Assembly: GCA_003561895.1 (NCBI GenBank)
Contig: PWXP01000478.1
Coordinates: 1 to 34,418, forward strand
DNA: 34,418 nucleotides
Origin: Planctomycetaceae bacterium
GTDB taxonomy: Bacteria; Planctomycetota; Planctomycetia; Pirellulales; Thermoguttaceae
Direction: 5' to 3'
The notes under the pieces were generated by a model. It did no database searches. It saw nothing but the letters and a program-made list of their open reading frames with translations, and was not told the DNA's origin. Positions 16,376 through 24,745 of this stretch are shown in pieces (position 1 is the stretch's first letter; the number at the start of each line of letters is the position of its first letter). A program made the translations under genes and the position numbers.

Positions 16376-17974
16376 ATGATTGAACCCAAGACCGATTTCG
16401 TCGCGGCGCTCATGCCGGTCGAGCCGCGGCCGTCGCCGCCCTCGATGGCGTTCGCACCGTACCTTGACCGGGCGTGGAGCTTTACCGCGACCACGGCGCC
16501 CGGGAGCATGATGGACGATGCGCACACATCGCGCAGCCGGGAGTCGGTTCCCGCGTCGCGCGACAGCCGCGAAGCCCCACACCCCGAGCGCCGTACGCAG
16601 GACCGCCGGCCGGACCGTTCGCCGCACGGCGTCGCGGAGGGGCATGGTTCACCACCGGCCGACCCGGCCGACCCGGCCGACCCGGCCGACCCGGCCGACC
16701 CGGCTGACCCGGCTGACCCGGCCGATCCGCCTGACCCGGCCGATCCGCCCCCGGCGCGAGAGGAGGACACCGACGACGACAACGCGAGGGATTCCACTGC
16801 CGAAGCCCACGGCGATCACCCACCGCAAAACGAGGAGAGCAACGCGGACCGCTACGAGGCGACGGACGCCGTTGACCACGTCGAGCGGGGCGACGACGCC
16901 GGAAAGCCGCGCCGCAGCTCCGGCGAGACGGCGACAGCTCCCGAGGACGCCGACGCCGGGGCCGCCGTCGATGGGGATGAAGCTGCTGCGGACGGCGGGA
17001 CGGCTTCCACGGCCAACCTGAAGGACGAATCCTCCGAATCGCGGTCGGAACCGGCGGACGGGGCGGACGGGACGGCATCACGTACGTCGGCGGGCAAGAA
17101 GGAGTCGGCCCCGGATGTCGACAATGGGCCCCCACCTGAAGATGCCTCAGACCACGAGGGGGGCGAGCAGGACGGCAGCGATCAGCCGAGGGGGGAGCCG
17201 ACCGAGCCGAATCTAGCACCGTCGCGACGGGCAAAGACGTCGAAGAGCCGGGAGGCCGCTTCTGCCCAACAGGCGCAAAGAGCCGGCCCGCGCACAACCG
17301 CCGAGGCCGCCGGCGCGGCGGCGGGCACCGGGCCGGCGGCTGCCACGACGGCGATGCCTCCCAGGCCCACGGCGGACGTCGCGCTGCCGGCGGTGGAAGC
17401 GAACAACCTGCCTGCCCCAACGGTGTCGGGCGAGCCGGCCCAAAGCGGGGCCGGCACCGAGCCCGGCGCCCGCACGCCCGCCGCACCGCCGGATCCAGCC
17501 GCAGCCTCGGAAGCCGACCCTTCCACCTCGGCGGACCGCGTGCGGTTTGTTCAGCGGGTGGCGCGGGCGTTTCAAGCGGTCGGCGACCGTGGTGGCACGG
17601 TGCGGCTGCGGCTGAGCCCACCCGAGTTGGGCTCGCTCCGTGTCGAAATCACCGTCCAGCGCGGCACCCTGAACGCCCGCCTGGAGGCCGAAACCGAAGC
17701 CGCCCGCCAACTGTTGCTCGACAACCTTCCGATGCTGCGCGACCGGCTGGCAGAACAGGACATCAAGGTCGAGCAGTTCCAGGTCGACATATCGGGCCGC
17801 CGGCAGGGCGACTTGACCGGCGGGTCCAACAACGGGCCGCATTCGGATCGGGCATCGACCGATGTCGGCCGGTCCCGGCCCGGCGGGGAGGACGGCGCCT
17901 CCGACGCCGATCCCGCCGGCCAGCCGCGCCCCCGCCGCTGGGGCGAGACAAGCCAGCTCGACCTGTTAATCTAA
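16376..17974 (+). CDS. fliK: Flagellar hook-length control protein FliK
   Basis: Long low-complexity linker, then Flg_hook domain GGTVRLRLSPPELGSLRVEITVQRGTLNARLEAETEAARQLLLDNLPMLRDRLAEQDIKVEQFQVDI. Confidence 0.9.
   Translation: MIEPKTDFVAALMPVEPRPSPPSMAFAPYLDRAWSFTATTAPGSMMDDAHTSRSRESVPASRDSREAPHPERRTQDRRPDRSPHGVAEGHGSPPADPADPADPADPADPADPADPADPPDPADPPPAREEDTDDDNARDSTAEAHGDHPPQNEESNADRYEATDAVDHVERGDDAGKPRRSSGETATAPEDADAGAAVDGDEAAADGGTASTANLKDESSESRSEPADGADGTASRTSAGKKESAPDVDNGPPPEDASDHEGGEQDGSDQPRGEPTEPNLAPSRRAKTSKSREAASAQQAQRAGPRTTAEAAGAAAGTGPAAATTAMPPRPTADVALPAVEANNLPAPTVSGEPAQSGAGTEPGARTPAAPPDPAAASEADPSTSADRVRFVQRVARAFQAVGDRGGTVRLRLSPPELGSLRVEITVQRGTLNARLEAETEAARQLLLDNLPMLRDRLAEQDIKVEQFQVDISGRRQGDLTGGSNNGPHSDRASTDVGRSRPGGEDGASDADPAGQPRPRRWGETSQLDLLI
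16661..16750 (+). repeat. In-frame 9-bp tandem repeat (gacccggcc; Ala-Asp-Pro repeats) within fliK
   Basis: About 10 contiguous 9-nt units, the first several identical. Confidence 0.92.
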
Positions 17975-18039
17975 GGACACCACCATTCCATGCAAGGCGA
18001 GTAGTTTCAAGGGCCGTACAAACACAAAGGAGCGAACCC

Positions 18040-18549
18040 GTGCAAACCAACCCACTCGGTATCAGCGGCCAGCAAGGCCAGCAGGCAAGCGTTGGCGAAG
18101 ACGCCTTTTCCAAGCTGCAAACGCAGGACTTCCTGAAACTCCTGGTAACCGAGTTGGCCAACCAGGACCCGTTGAATCCGATGGACAACGCCCAGATTCT
18201 CCAGCAAATCAGCCAGTTGCGCGAGATCCAGGCGACGGAAACCATGACGGCGACCCTGGAGTCGGTGCTGTTCGGTCAGAACTTCACCACGGCCAACTGG
18301 CTGATGGGCCGTAATATTGTCGGTCTTACCGACGAGGGCGAACGTGTTACCGGCGTGGTCGAACGGGTGACGCTCTCGGGCAAGGAGGTCCAGGCGCACG
18401 TGGGCGAGCACGTCATCAACCTGAGAAACATCGCCGAGGTCCTGCCGACCGACGGCGAGCCCCCGGAAGAAACCGAAGAGGTCGCCCAGGGCGTGACCAA
18501 CGCGGACGCCCTGGAAGCCATCTTCGACGAGTTGGCTGCGGAGCCATAA
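18040..18549 (+). CDS. flgD: Flagellar hook assembly protein FlgD (short form)
   Basis: LQTQDFLKLLVTELANQDPLNPMDNAQILQQISQLREIQATETM. GTG start. Confidence 0.95.
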   Translation: MQTNPLGISGQQGQQASVGEDAFSKLQTQDFLKLLVTELANQDPLNPMDNAQILQQISQLREIQATETMTATLESVLFGQNFTTANWLMGRNIVGLTDEGERVTGVVERVTLSGKEVQAHVGEHVINLRNIAEVLPTDGEPPEETEEVAQGVTNADALEAIFDELAAEP

Positions 18550-18573
18550 ATCGATGGAGCAAAAACTATGAAG

Positions 18574-18635
18574 CCCGTAGGATGGACATTCTTGTCCGTC
18601 GTTGCCCCGACGGACAAGAATGTCCATCCTACGGG
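18574..18635. repeat. Perfect 28-bp inverted repeat (REP/BIME-like hairpin) between flgD and flgE
   Basis: CCCGTAGGATGGACATTCTTGTCCGTCG (18574-18601) / exact reverse complement (18608-18635), 6-nt loop. Confidence 0.95.
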
Positions 18636-18713
18636 TAAACTCCGATTTACCGCGATTGCGGCGAGTATCACTTTCCAACCCAAGAATCGAACCATTATCA
18701 GGAGGGAATAATT

Positions 18714-21143
18714 ATGGGCTTAGCTTCCGCCATGAGCACGGCGTTGACCGGCCTGACCGCCTCGGAGACGACCATCGACGTGGTCGGCAACAACCTGGCC
18801 AACTCGAACACGGTGGGATTCAAGGCGTCGGACGCCTCGTTCGCCACCCAGTTCCTGCAGACCCAAAGCCTGGGCTCGGCGCCCACGGCCGGCAGCGGCG
18901 GCAATAATCCGCGGCAGATCGGACTCGGCACCATGGTGGCCGAAATCTCCCCCAGTTTCACGCAGGGCACCATCGAGATCAGCGCGAACCCGACCGACCT
19001 GGCCATCCAGGGCGACGGGTTCTTCATCGTCGAGGGCGCCCAGGGCGAGCATCTCTACAGCCGCAACGGCATTTTCAAACTCAACGCGCAGAGTGAACTG
19101 GTCACTATCACGGGCAATCGCCTGCTGGGCCACGGGGTCGATTCCGACTTCCAGGTGGAGGCTACCAGCCTGGAGCCGCTGACCATCCCCCTGGGCGCCG
19201 CGGCGGTAGCCCGGCCCACGGAAAACGTGCACTTGGAGGGAACCCTCTCACCCACCGGCGATTTGGGCGACACGGCCGAGGTTATTCAAACCGGGGTGCT
19301 CAGCGACACTAAATGGTCGTATCCGACCGAGGCGCCCACCGTGCAACGGGCCCTCCGGCCGGCAATCGACGACCTTCAGACCGATGTGGAGCCGGGCGGT
19401 GAAATCGGCGCAGGAACTTATTCTTACAAAATCGTCTACGCCGACGGGCCGACGGGGGCGAACCCCAGTACGGAAGGTGTGGCGTCGACGGCTGTCGAAG
19501 TGGCCGTCAATGACCCGAACAGCTCCGTCCAGATCAGCGGCTGGGAAATACCCGACGCCGGCTACAGCCACGTCCGCGTCTACCGCACGCCCGGCGACGA
19601 TCTTAGCGCGTATTACTTCGTCGGCGAAGCCGCCATGGACGCCGATTCGATCACCGACACGCTGTCCGACGATGATTTGAAGGAGCAGCCTCCACTCGAC
19701 CAGACCGATACGCTCAGCGGGGCGTACCAGTATTACGTCACCTTCTACAACGATGCGGCCAATCGGGAAAGCCGCCCCACGCCGGTGGCCGGTCCCATGA
19801 TCGTCAATGACGGGAGAATCCACCTCAACGACATCCCCGCAGGCGACGGCGACGAGTGGACCCACACCCGCATCTACCGCAACCCGGCAGACGACACCGG
19901 CTCTTTCCATCTGCTGACCGAGATCCCCGGCGTGGACGGGGGCAGCTACACCGATTCGATTCCGGATTCGGAAATCGAGCAGGAGCCGCAGATCGACTTT
20001 GACGGCCCGAAGATCGCGGCCAGCACGCTGGTGCTGGACATGGTGCGGCGCGACGGCTCGACCTATTCGCCCGTCTTCTCCGGCCCCGGGACCCTGCAGT
20101 TCGCCGGCCGGAAAGGAGAGCGCACGCTGGCGATGAAGGAATTCGAGATCACCGAAAGCACGACCGTGCTGGAGTTGTACGCCTTCATGGAGTCGGCCAT
20201 GGGCATCCAGTCGCCGCCCGGCCCGGACAGCTCGCGCCCTATTCCGCCTTCGGAGGGCACCTACGGGGGGGACGCCGGAGGCGAAGTCACCACCGATGGC
20301 CGCATCCGCATGCGCGGGAACAACGGGGCCGATAATGCCATCAGCATCGGACTGGCCGGCATGAAGCTGCTCAAGCCGGACGGCACCGAACAGAATGTCA
20401 ACATGCCGTTCACCTCGATTCAAGAAGCCAAGGGCGAGAGCGCCGTGGCCGATTTCATCGCCTACGACAGCTTGGGCATCCCCGTCGCCGTCCGGCTGAC
20501 CGCCGTCCTCGAAAACCACACCAGCACCGCCACCACGTACCGCTGGTTCGCCGACTCGCCCGACAACGACCCCGATACGGGCTCGGCGATCGCCGTCGGG
20601 ACTGGGCTGATTACCTTTGACGGCGAGGGGAACTTCACCACGGCCAGCGAAACCAAGGTTTCGATCGACCGCCGCAACGTGTCGTCCGCCTCGCCGCTGG
20701 AATTCGACCTGGACTTCAATCAACTTTCCGGGCTGGCCACCGACAACAGTACGCTGGCCGTTTCGCGCCAGGACGGTTCGGCGCCGGGCGTGTTGACCAG
20801 TTTTATCGTGGGCGAGGACGGCCGCATCCGCGGCGTGTTCAGCAACGGCATCACGCGCGACCTGGGCCAGATCATCCTCGCCCGCTTCGGCAACCCCGCC
20901 GGACTGGAGCAGAAGGGCCAGAATATGTTCGCCACCGGGGTCAACTCCGGCCTGGCGGTCGAAGGCCGGCCGAACGAGCAGGGCATCGGCTCGATCGTGG
21001 CCGGGGCTCAGGAGCTTTCCAATACCGACATCGGCGGGAACCTGATCGACCTGATCCTGGCCGCCACCACGTACCGCAGCAATACCCGTGTCATCACCAC
21101 GGCGCAGCAGATGTTCGACGAGTTGCTCGCCCTGCGGCGCTAG
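18714..21143 (+). CDS. flgE: Flagellar hook protein FlgE, enlarged by two inserted modules
   Basis: N-term MSTALTGLTASETTIDVVGNNLANSNTVGFKASDASF; C-term GAQELSNTDIGGNLIDLILAATTYRSNTRVITTAQQMFDELLALRR; GGAGGGAAT upstream. Confidence 0.95.
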   Translation: MGLASAMSTALTGLTASETTIDVVGNNLANSNTVGFKASDASFATQFLQTQSLGSAPTAGSGGNNPRQIGLGTMVAEISPSFTQGTIEISANPTDLAIQGDGFFIVEGAQGEHLYSRNGIFKLNAQSELVTITGNRLLGHGVDSDFQVEATSLEPLTIPLGAAAVARPTENVHLEGTLSPTGDLGDTAEVIQTGVLSDTKWSYPTEAPTVQRALRPAIDDLQTDVEPGGEIGAGTYSYKIVYADGPTGANPSTEGVASTAVEVAVNDPNSSVQISGWEIPDAGYSHVRVYRTPGDDLSAYYFVGEAAMDADSITDTLSDDDLKEQPPLDQTDTLSGAYQYYVTFYNDAANRESRPTPVAGPMIVNDGRIHLNDIPAGDGDEWTHTRIYRNPADDTGSFHLLTEIPGVDGGSYTDSIPDSEIEQEPQIDFDGPKIAASTLVLDMVRRDGSTYSPVFSGPGTLQFAGRKGERTLAMKEFEITESTTVLELYAFMESAMGIQSPPGPDSSRPIPPSEGTYGGDAGGEVTTDGRIRMRGNNGADNAISIGLAGMKLLKPDGTEQNVNMPFTSIQEAKGESAVADFIAYDSLGIPVAVRLTAVLENHTSTATTYRWFADSPDNDPDTGSAIAVGTGLITFDGEGNFTTASETKVSIDRRNVSSASPLEFDLDFNQLSGLATDNSTLAVSRQDGSAPGVLTSFIVGEDGRIRGVFSNGITRDLGQIILARFGNPAGLEQKGQNMFATGVNSGLAVEGRPNEQGIGSIVAGAQELSNTDIGGNLIDLILAATTYRSNTRVITTAQQMFDELLALRR

Positions 21144-21170
21144 CGCCGCCGAAAACTGATTTCCATAATC

Positions 21171-21297
21171 GTTGGAGTTCACGCTTTAGCGTGCGAGGCA
21201 AGCATGTGCGGTGTGCAGCACGCTAAAGCGTGAACTCCAACAAAGGCACGCTAAAGCGTGAACGCCAACAAAGGCACGCTAAAGCGTGAACGCCAAC
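21171..21297. repeat. Repeat array: 24-bp inverted repeat plus 28-bp tandem units between flgE and flbD
   Basis: GTTGGAGTTCACGCTTTAGCGTGC (21171-21194) inverted to 21218-21241. Tandem units CACGCTAAAGCGTGAAC(T/G)CCAACAAAGG at 21219-21246, 21247-21274 and partial 21275-21297. Confidence 0.95.
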
Positions 21298-21299
21298 CC

Positions 21300-21521
21300 A
21301 TGATCAAACTCACGCGTCTGGGCGGTGAGCCCTTCGTGCTCAACGCCGAATTGATCCGCTACGTCGAGGCGCGGCCCGACACCTACGTAACGCTCACTAC
21401 CGGTGAGCGTATCGTGGTGGTCGAGTCGATGGACGAGGTGATGCGCCGGGCGGTCCTTTACCAGCAGGCGAAGCACCTCATCCCGCCGCCGCGGCCGCCC
21501 CATCCCGAATCTGGAACGTAA
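21300..21521 (+). CDS. flbD: FlbD-family flagellar protein
   Basis: MIKLTRLGGEPFVLNAELIRYVEARPDTYVTLTTGERIVVVESMDEVMRRAVLYQ. Confidence 0.92.
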   Translation: MIKLTRLGGEPFVLNAELIRYVEARPDTYVTLTTGERIVVVESMDEVMRRAVLYQQAKHLIPPPRPPHPESGT

Positions 21522-21539
21522 ACGTTACCGCAACGAACC

Positions 21540-22313
21540 ATGGATATCGCCAGCATTATCGGACTCCTGCTCGGCACCTCCCTGCTGATCATCGCCATTG
21601 CCATTGCGCCGGGGGCCTCCTTCGGCGCCTTCATCGACTACCCATCCGTCATGGTGGTCATCGGCGGGTCGGTGGCCGCCATTATGATCTGCTTCCCGCT
21701 GAAGAGCGTGCTCAACACGGCGCGGGTCGTCAAGAATGTGTTCTTCAACCGGCAGGAGGAGTTTCGCGGGCTGATCGACCAGCTCGTCTCACTGGCCGAA
21801 ACCGCCCGGCGCGACGGGCTCCTGGCGCTCGAAGGCCGCATTGAAGAGCTGACCAACCCCTTCATTATCCTAGGCGTGCAAATGGCCGTCGACGGCACGC
21901 GGCCGGAGGTGATTGAAGACATCCTGCGCACCGAGTTGAGCGCCGTGGCCACCCGGCACCGCAACGGCAAAAGCGTGCTCGATCAGTTGGGCCGCTTCGC
22001 GCCGGCGTTCGGGATGATTGGAACGCTGATGGGGCTGATTATCATGCTGGGCAACATGGACGATCCGTCGGCCATCGGCCCCGGCATGGCCGTGGCGCTG
22101 ACCACGACCCTCTACGGCGCCATTACCGCCAACCTCATCGTGCTGCCCATGGCGGAAAAGCTCGGCCACATCAACAAGCACGAGATCGTGGTCATGGAAA
22201 TCATCGTGCGGGGGGTCATGAGCATTCAAGCAGGCGAGAACCCGCGGGTCATCGAGCAGAAGCTCGGCACTTTCATACCGCCGAAGAACCGCCCGACGGA
22301 CGAAGCCGCCTGA
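21540..22313 (+). CDS. motA: Flagellar motor stator protein MotA
   Basis: RRDGLLALEGRIEE, FAPAFGMIGTLMGLI, LTTTLYGAITANLIVLPMAEKL. Confidence 0.95.
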   Translation: MDIASIIGLLLGTSLLIIAIAIAPGASFGAFIDYPSVMVVIGGSVAAIMICFPLKSVLNTARVVKNVFFNRQEEFRGLIDQLVSLAETARRDGLLALEGRIEELTNPFIILGVQMAVDGTRPEVIEDILRTELSAVATRHRNGKSVLDQLGRFAPAFGMIGTLMGLIIMLGNMDDPSAIGPGMAVALTTTLYGAITANLIVLPMAEKLGHINKHEIVVMEIIVRGVMSIQAGENPRVIEQKLGTFIPPKNRPTDEAA

Positions 22314-22345
22314 CCGGTTCCCTTTGCAACCCGACGTAATCCAAT

Positions 22346-23125
22346 ATGGGATTTGATCCGGACGACGACGATCAGCCCGGCGGCGTAGCCGAATGGGTGG
22401 TCACCTTCGGGGACATGATGTCGCTGCTGCTGACGTTCTTCATCATGCTCGTGTCGATGAGCGAGATCCGGGAGGAAGAACGCTACCGGTTGATGGTGGA
22501 GGCCCTGCGCAAGCGGTTCGGTCATGAGACGAGCGTGGTGAGCATGATCCCCGGGCCCACCAGCCCCCGCAGCTCGCCGGTGGAAAAACTGGCGGCCATG
22601 GGCCGCGCGCGCCGCGTCGACACTATGCAAGGCGGCGACCGCGTGCGCGCCCCGGTCGGAGAGCATCCTCGCGTCCGAACCATTCGATCCGCCGACCAGC
22701 AAACGCTCGGCTGCGAAATCGTCTTCCCGGAAGGCCACTGGGAACTGAGCGAGGCGAATCGGCGGATCTTGCGGGCAGCCGCACAAGAGATTGGCGGCAA
22801 GCCGCAGAAGATTGAGGTTCGCGGGCACACCTCGGCGCGGCCACTGCCCGAGGACAGTCCGTTCCGCAACCATTGGGACCTCGCATACGCCCGGTGCGTT
22901 GCCACGATGGACTACCTGGTGACGCTGGGGATCGACCCGCGACGCCTCCGCATCTCCGTGGCCGCCGACACGGAACCGAAGCACATCGGTCCGGACCCCC
23001 TCCTGAGGAGGCAGAACCCCCGCGTCGAGGTATTTCTGCTCGACGAGTTAGTCGAGGACTTGGAAGGAACGGCCGACGAGCGCGAACAGCGTTTCTCGAT
23101 ACCGTCGCAGGTAGTGCCGGAATGA
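22346..23125 (+). CDS. motB: Flagellar motor stator protein MotB (OmpA domain)
   Basis: EWVVTFGDMMSLLLTFFIMLVSMSEI plug/transmembrane segment with the conserved Asp; C-terminal OmpA-like region with IEVRGHTSARPL. Confidence 0.93.
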   Translation: MGFDPDDDDQPGGVAEWVVTFGDMMSLLLTFFIMLVSMSEIREEERYRLMVEALRKRFGHETSVVSMIPGPTSPRSSPVEKLAAMGRARRVDTMQGGDRVRAPVGEHPRVRTIRSADQQTLGCEIVFPEGHWELSEANRRILRAAAQEIGGKPQKIEVRGHTSARPLPEDSPFRNHWDLAYARCVATMDYLVTLGIDPRRLRISVAADTEPKHIGPDPLLRRQNPRVEVFLLDELVEDLEGTADEREQRFSIPSQVVPE

Positions 23126-23141
23126 TAGGCTAAACTTGAAT

Positions 23142-23239
23142 GGTAACCGTTCCCCGGCCGGACGGGGACGGGTCCATGTTTCGGCCAACCGACGTTATTT
23201 TCAGGGAGAGACGATGGCCGAAAACATGGACCCCTCCCC
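23142..23239. repeat. Imperfect inverted repeat upstream of fliL
   Basis: cggggacgggtccatgtttcggcca (23163-23187) versus tggccgaaaacatggacccctcccc (23215-23239); preceded by GGTAACCGTTCCCC. Confidence 0.75.
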
Positions 23240-23282
23240 CCACCGGCCACGAAGCACGTCCGAGCCTTAACCCGCCAATGCC

Positions 23283-23858
23283 ATGGCTGAGCAGGGGTTT
23301 CAAATACACGACGCGTGGCCCGCGGAGGAATCGCACCCCTCACCTGGGGGCCATTTCGGCAAGATCAAGGCCGTGGTGTTCATCGCCGTGGTGATTGCCA
23401 TTGAGTGCGCGGTGGCGTATTTCTATATTCCGAGTTCCTCGGAGACAGCGGCCATCGCGGGCGCGACACTGGGGATCGACCCGGAGACGGGCGCCGTGAC
23501 CCCACAGGAGGGTGCCGAGCCAGCGGCCGAAACGGTGGATCAAGTCGAAGTTCCTTTGGGCGAGTTCAGCGTCACCGCGTTCCAGCCGGTTTCGAACACA
23601 ACGCTCCGAGTGGATTTCCAGCTCTACGGCACCATTGCTATGGGGGACGAAGCCCAGTTCTTCCGCCGAATGGAGGAAAACCGGCATCGCTTCCGAGAGC
23701 AGGTTATCGTTACTATACGCACTGCGGACATCACCGACTTGACGGAGGCCCAATTGGGACTGATCCGAAGAAGAGTGCTGGAGAGGAGTAATCGCGTGCT
23801 GGGGCAGCCGTTGCTGCGCGGCGTCATTTTCAGCGAATTTTCCTTTATTGAGCAGTAG
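23283..23858 (+). CDS. fliL: FliL-like flagellar basal body-associated protein
   Basis: Single N-terminal transmembrane segment KAVVFIAVVIAIECAVAYFYI; C-terminal RVLERSNRVLGQPLLRGVIFSEFSFIEQ. Confidence 0.85.
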   Translation: MAEQGFQIHDAWPAEESHPSPGGHFGKIKAVVFIAVVIAIECAVAYFYIPSSSETAAIAGATLGIDPETGAVTPQEGAEPAAETVDQVEVPLGEFSVTAFQPVSNTTLRVDFQLYGTIAMGDEAQFFRRMEENRHRFREQVIVTIRTADITDLTEAQLGLIRRRVLERSNRVLGQPLLRGVIFSEFSFIEQ

Positions 23859-23888
23859 CGCCGGCGATACCGGCAGGAATGGATTTCC

Positions 23889-24644
23889 ATGGCCGACGAT
23901 AAATTGATGGATCAAGACGAAATCGAACGACTGGTCAACCAAGCCAAGCCGGCAGGCAGTACGGCCGATTCGTCCAGCGATTCCCCCTCGCAGGGCGGGG
24001 GCGCCGCCCCGGCCGATCAGGCACTCGACCAAAGCGAAATCGAAGCGTTGTTGGGACAGGCGGGAAGCCCCCCCGACCCCGGAACGGCCCGGACAGAATC
24101 GCAAGCCGCCGGTTCCGGCAGGCCCACCGGACAAGAAAACATCGCGAAGCTGCCTAGCGGATCGGACCCGTCGCCCGGCGCGACCGGGCAGGCGCAGGAA
24201 CCGGCGCCGAGCCAGGAAGCCGCTCCCACGGCAACCGGTGCGGAGGACGTCGCTCGCGAAGATGTTGAATACCTGCTCAACCAGGCGGAGCGGGCGCTGC
24301 AGTCGATCGACTCGGCAACCGACCAGGACTTGCCGCAGGGAGTCGCCGCGTTTCGGCTCGAAGAGTTCCCCGGCGCACCCGCCTCCACCGAGGCCGCCAC
24401 CCTCGACCTGATCCGCGACGTTGAACTCGACCTGAAGATCGAACTCGGACGTACCCACATGTACCTCGAAGACGTATTGAAGCTTCGCAAAGGGGCGGTC
24501 GTGCCCCTCGACAAGCTGGCCGGCGACCCCGTAGACGTCTATGTCAATGAACGGCTGGTTGCCCGCGGCGAGGTCCTGGTGCTCAACGACAGCTTTTGCG
24601 TTCGAATTGCGGAACTTATCGCGGGAGTCGGGGCGGGCTCCTAG
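23889..24644 (+). CDS. fliN: FliN-type motor switch protein with three FliM-like N-terminal motifs
   Basis: C-terminal SpoA domain DVELDLKIELGRTHMYLEDVLKLRKGAVVPLDKLAGDPVDVYVNERLVARGEVLVLNDSFCVRIAEL. N-terminal LMDQDEIERLVNQA, ALDQSEIEALLGQA, VAREDVEYLLNQA. Confidence 0.93.
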   Translation: MADDKLMDQDEIERLVNQAKPAGSTADSSSDSPSQGGGAAPADQALDQSEIEALLGQAGSPPDPGTARTESQAAGSGRPTGQENIAKLPSGSDPSPGATGQAQEPAPSQEAAPTATGAEDVAREDVEYLLNQAERALQSIDSATDQDLPQGVAAFRLEEFPGAPASTEAATLDLIRDVELDLKIELGRTHMYLEDVLKLRKGAVVPLDKLAGDPVDVYVNERLVARGEVLVLNDSFCVRIAELIAGVGAGS

Positions 24645-24651
24645 AAAAAAC

Positions 24652-24723
24652 GTAACGGTTCATGGGCCGGCCGGGGACTTGTCCCCTTACCGGCCGCAGG
24701 GACAGTCCCCCGTGAACGGTTAC
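24652..24723. repeat. Inverted-repeat element between fliN and fliO
   Basis: gtaacggttcatgggccggccggggacttgtcccc ... gggacagtcccccgtgaacggttac. Confidence 0.8.
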
Positions 24724-24745
24724 AAAAACACTGAGGAGAGCAAGG

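Noticed and set aside
16474-17621. Alternative-frame ORFs over fliK with Gly-Arg-Pro / Arg-Pro-Thr repeats
   Set aside because: They are by-products of the 9-bp repeat; the Flg_hook domain is in the 16376 frame.
18602-18907. ORF of 101 aa across the flgD-flgE hairpin
   Set aside because: It overlaps the perfect inverted repeat and the flgE 5' end in another frame; no homology recognised.
21171-21297. Possible CRISPR array
   Set aside because: Repeats are contiguous tandem/inverted units with no unique spacers of consistent length, and no cas genes are present.
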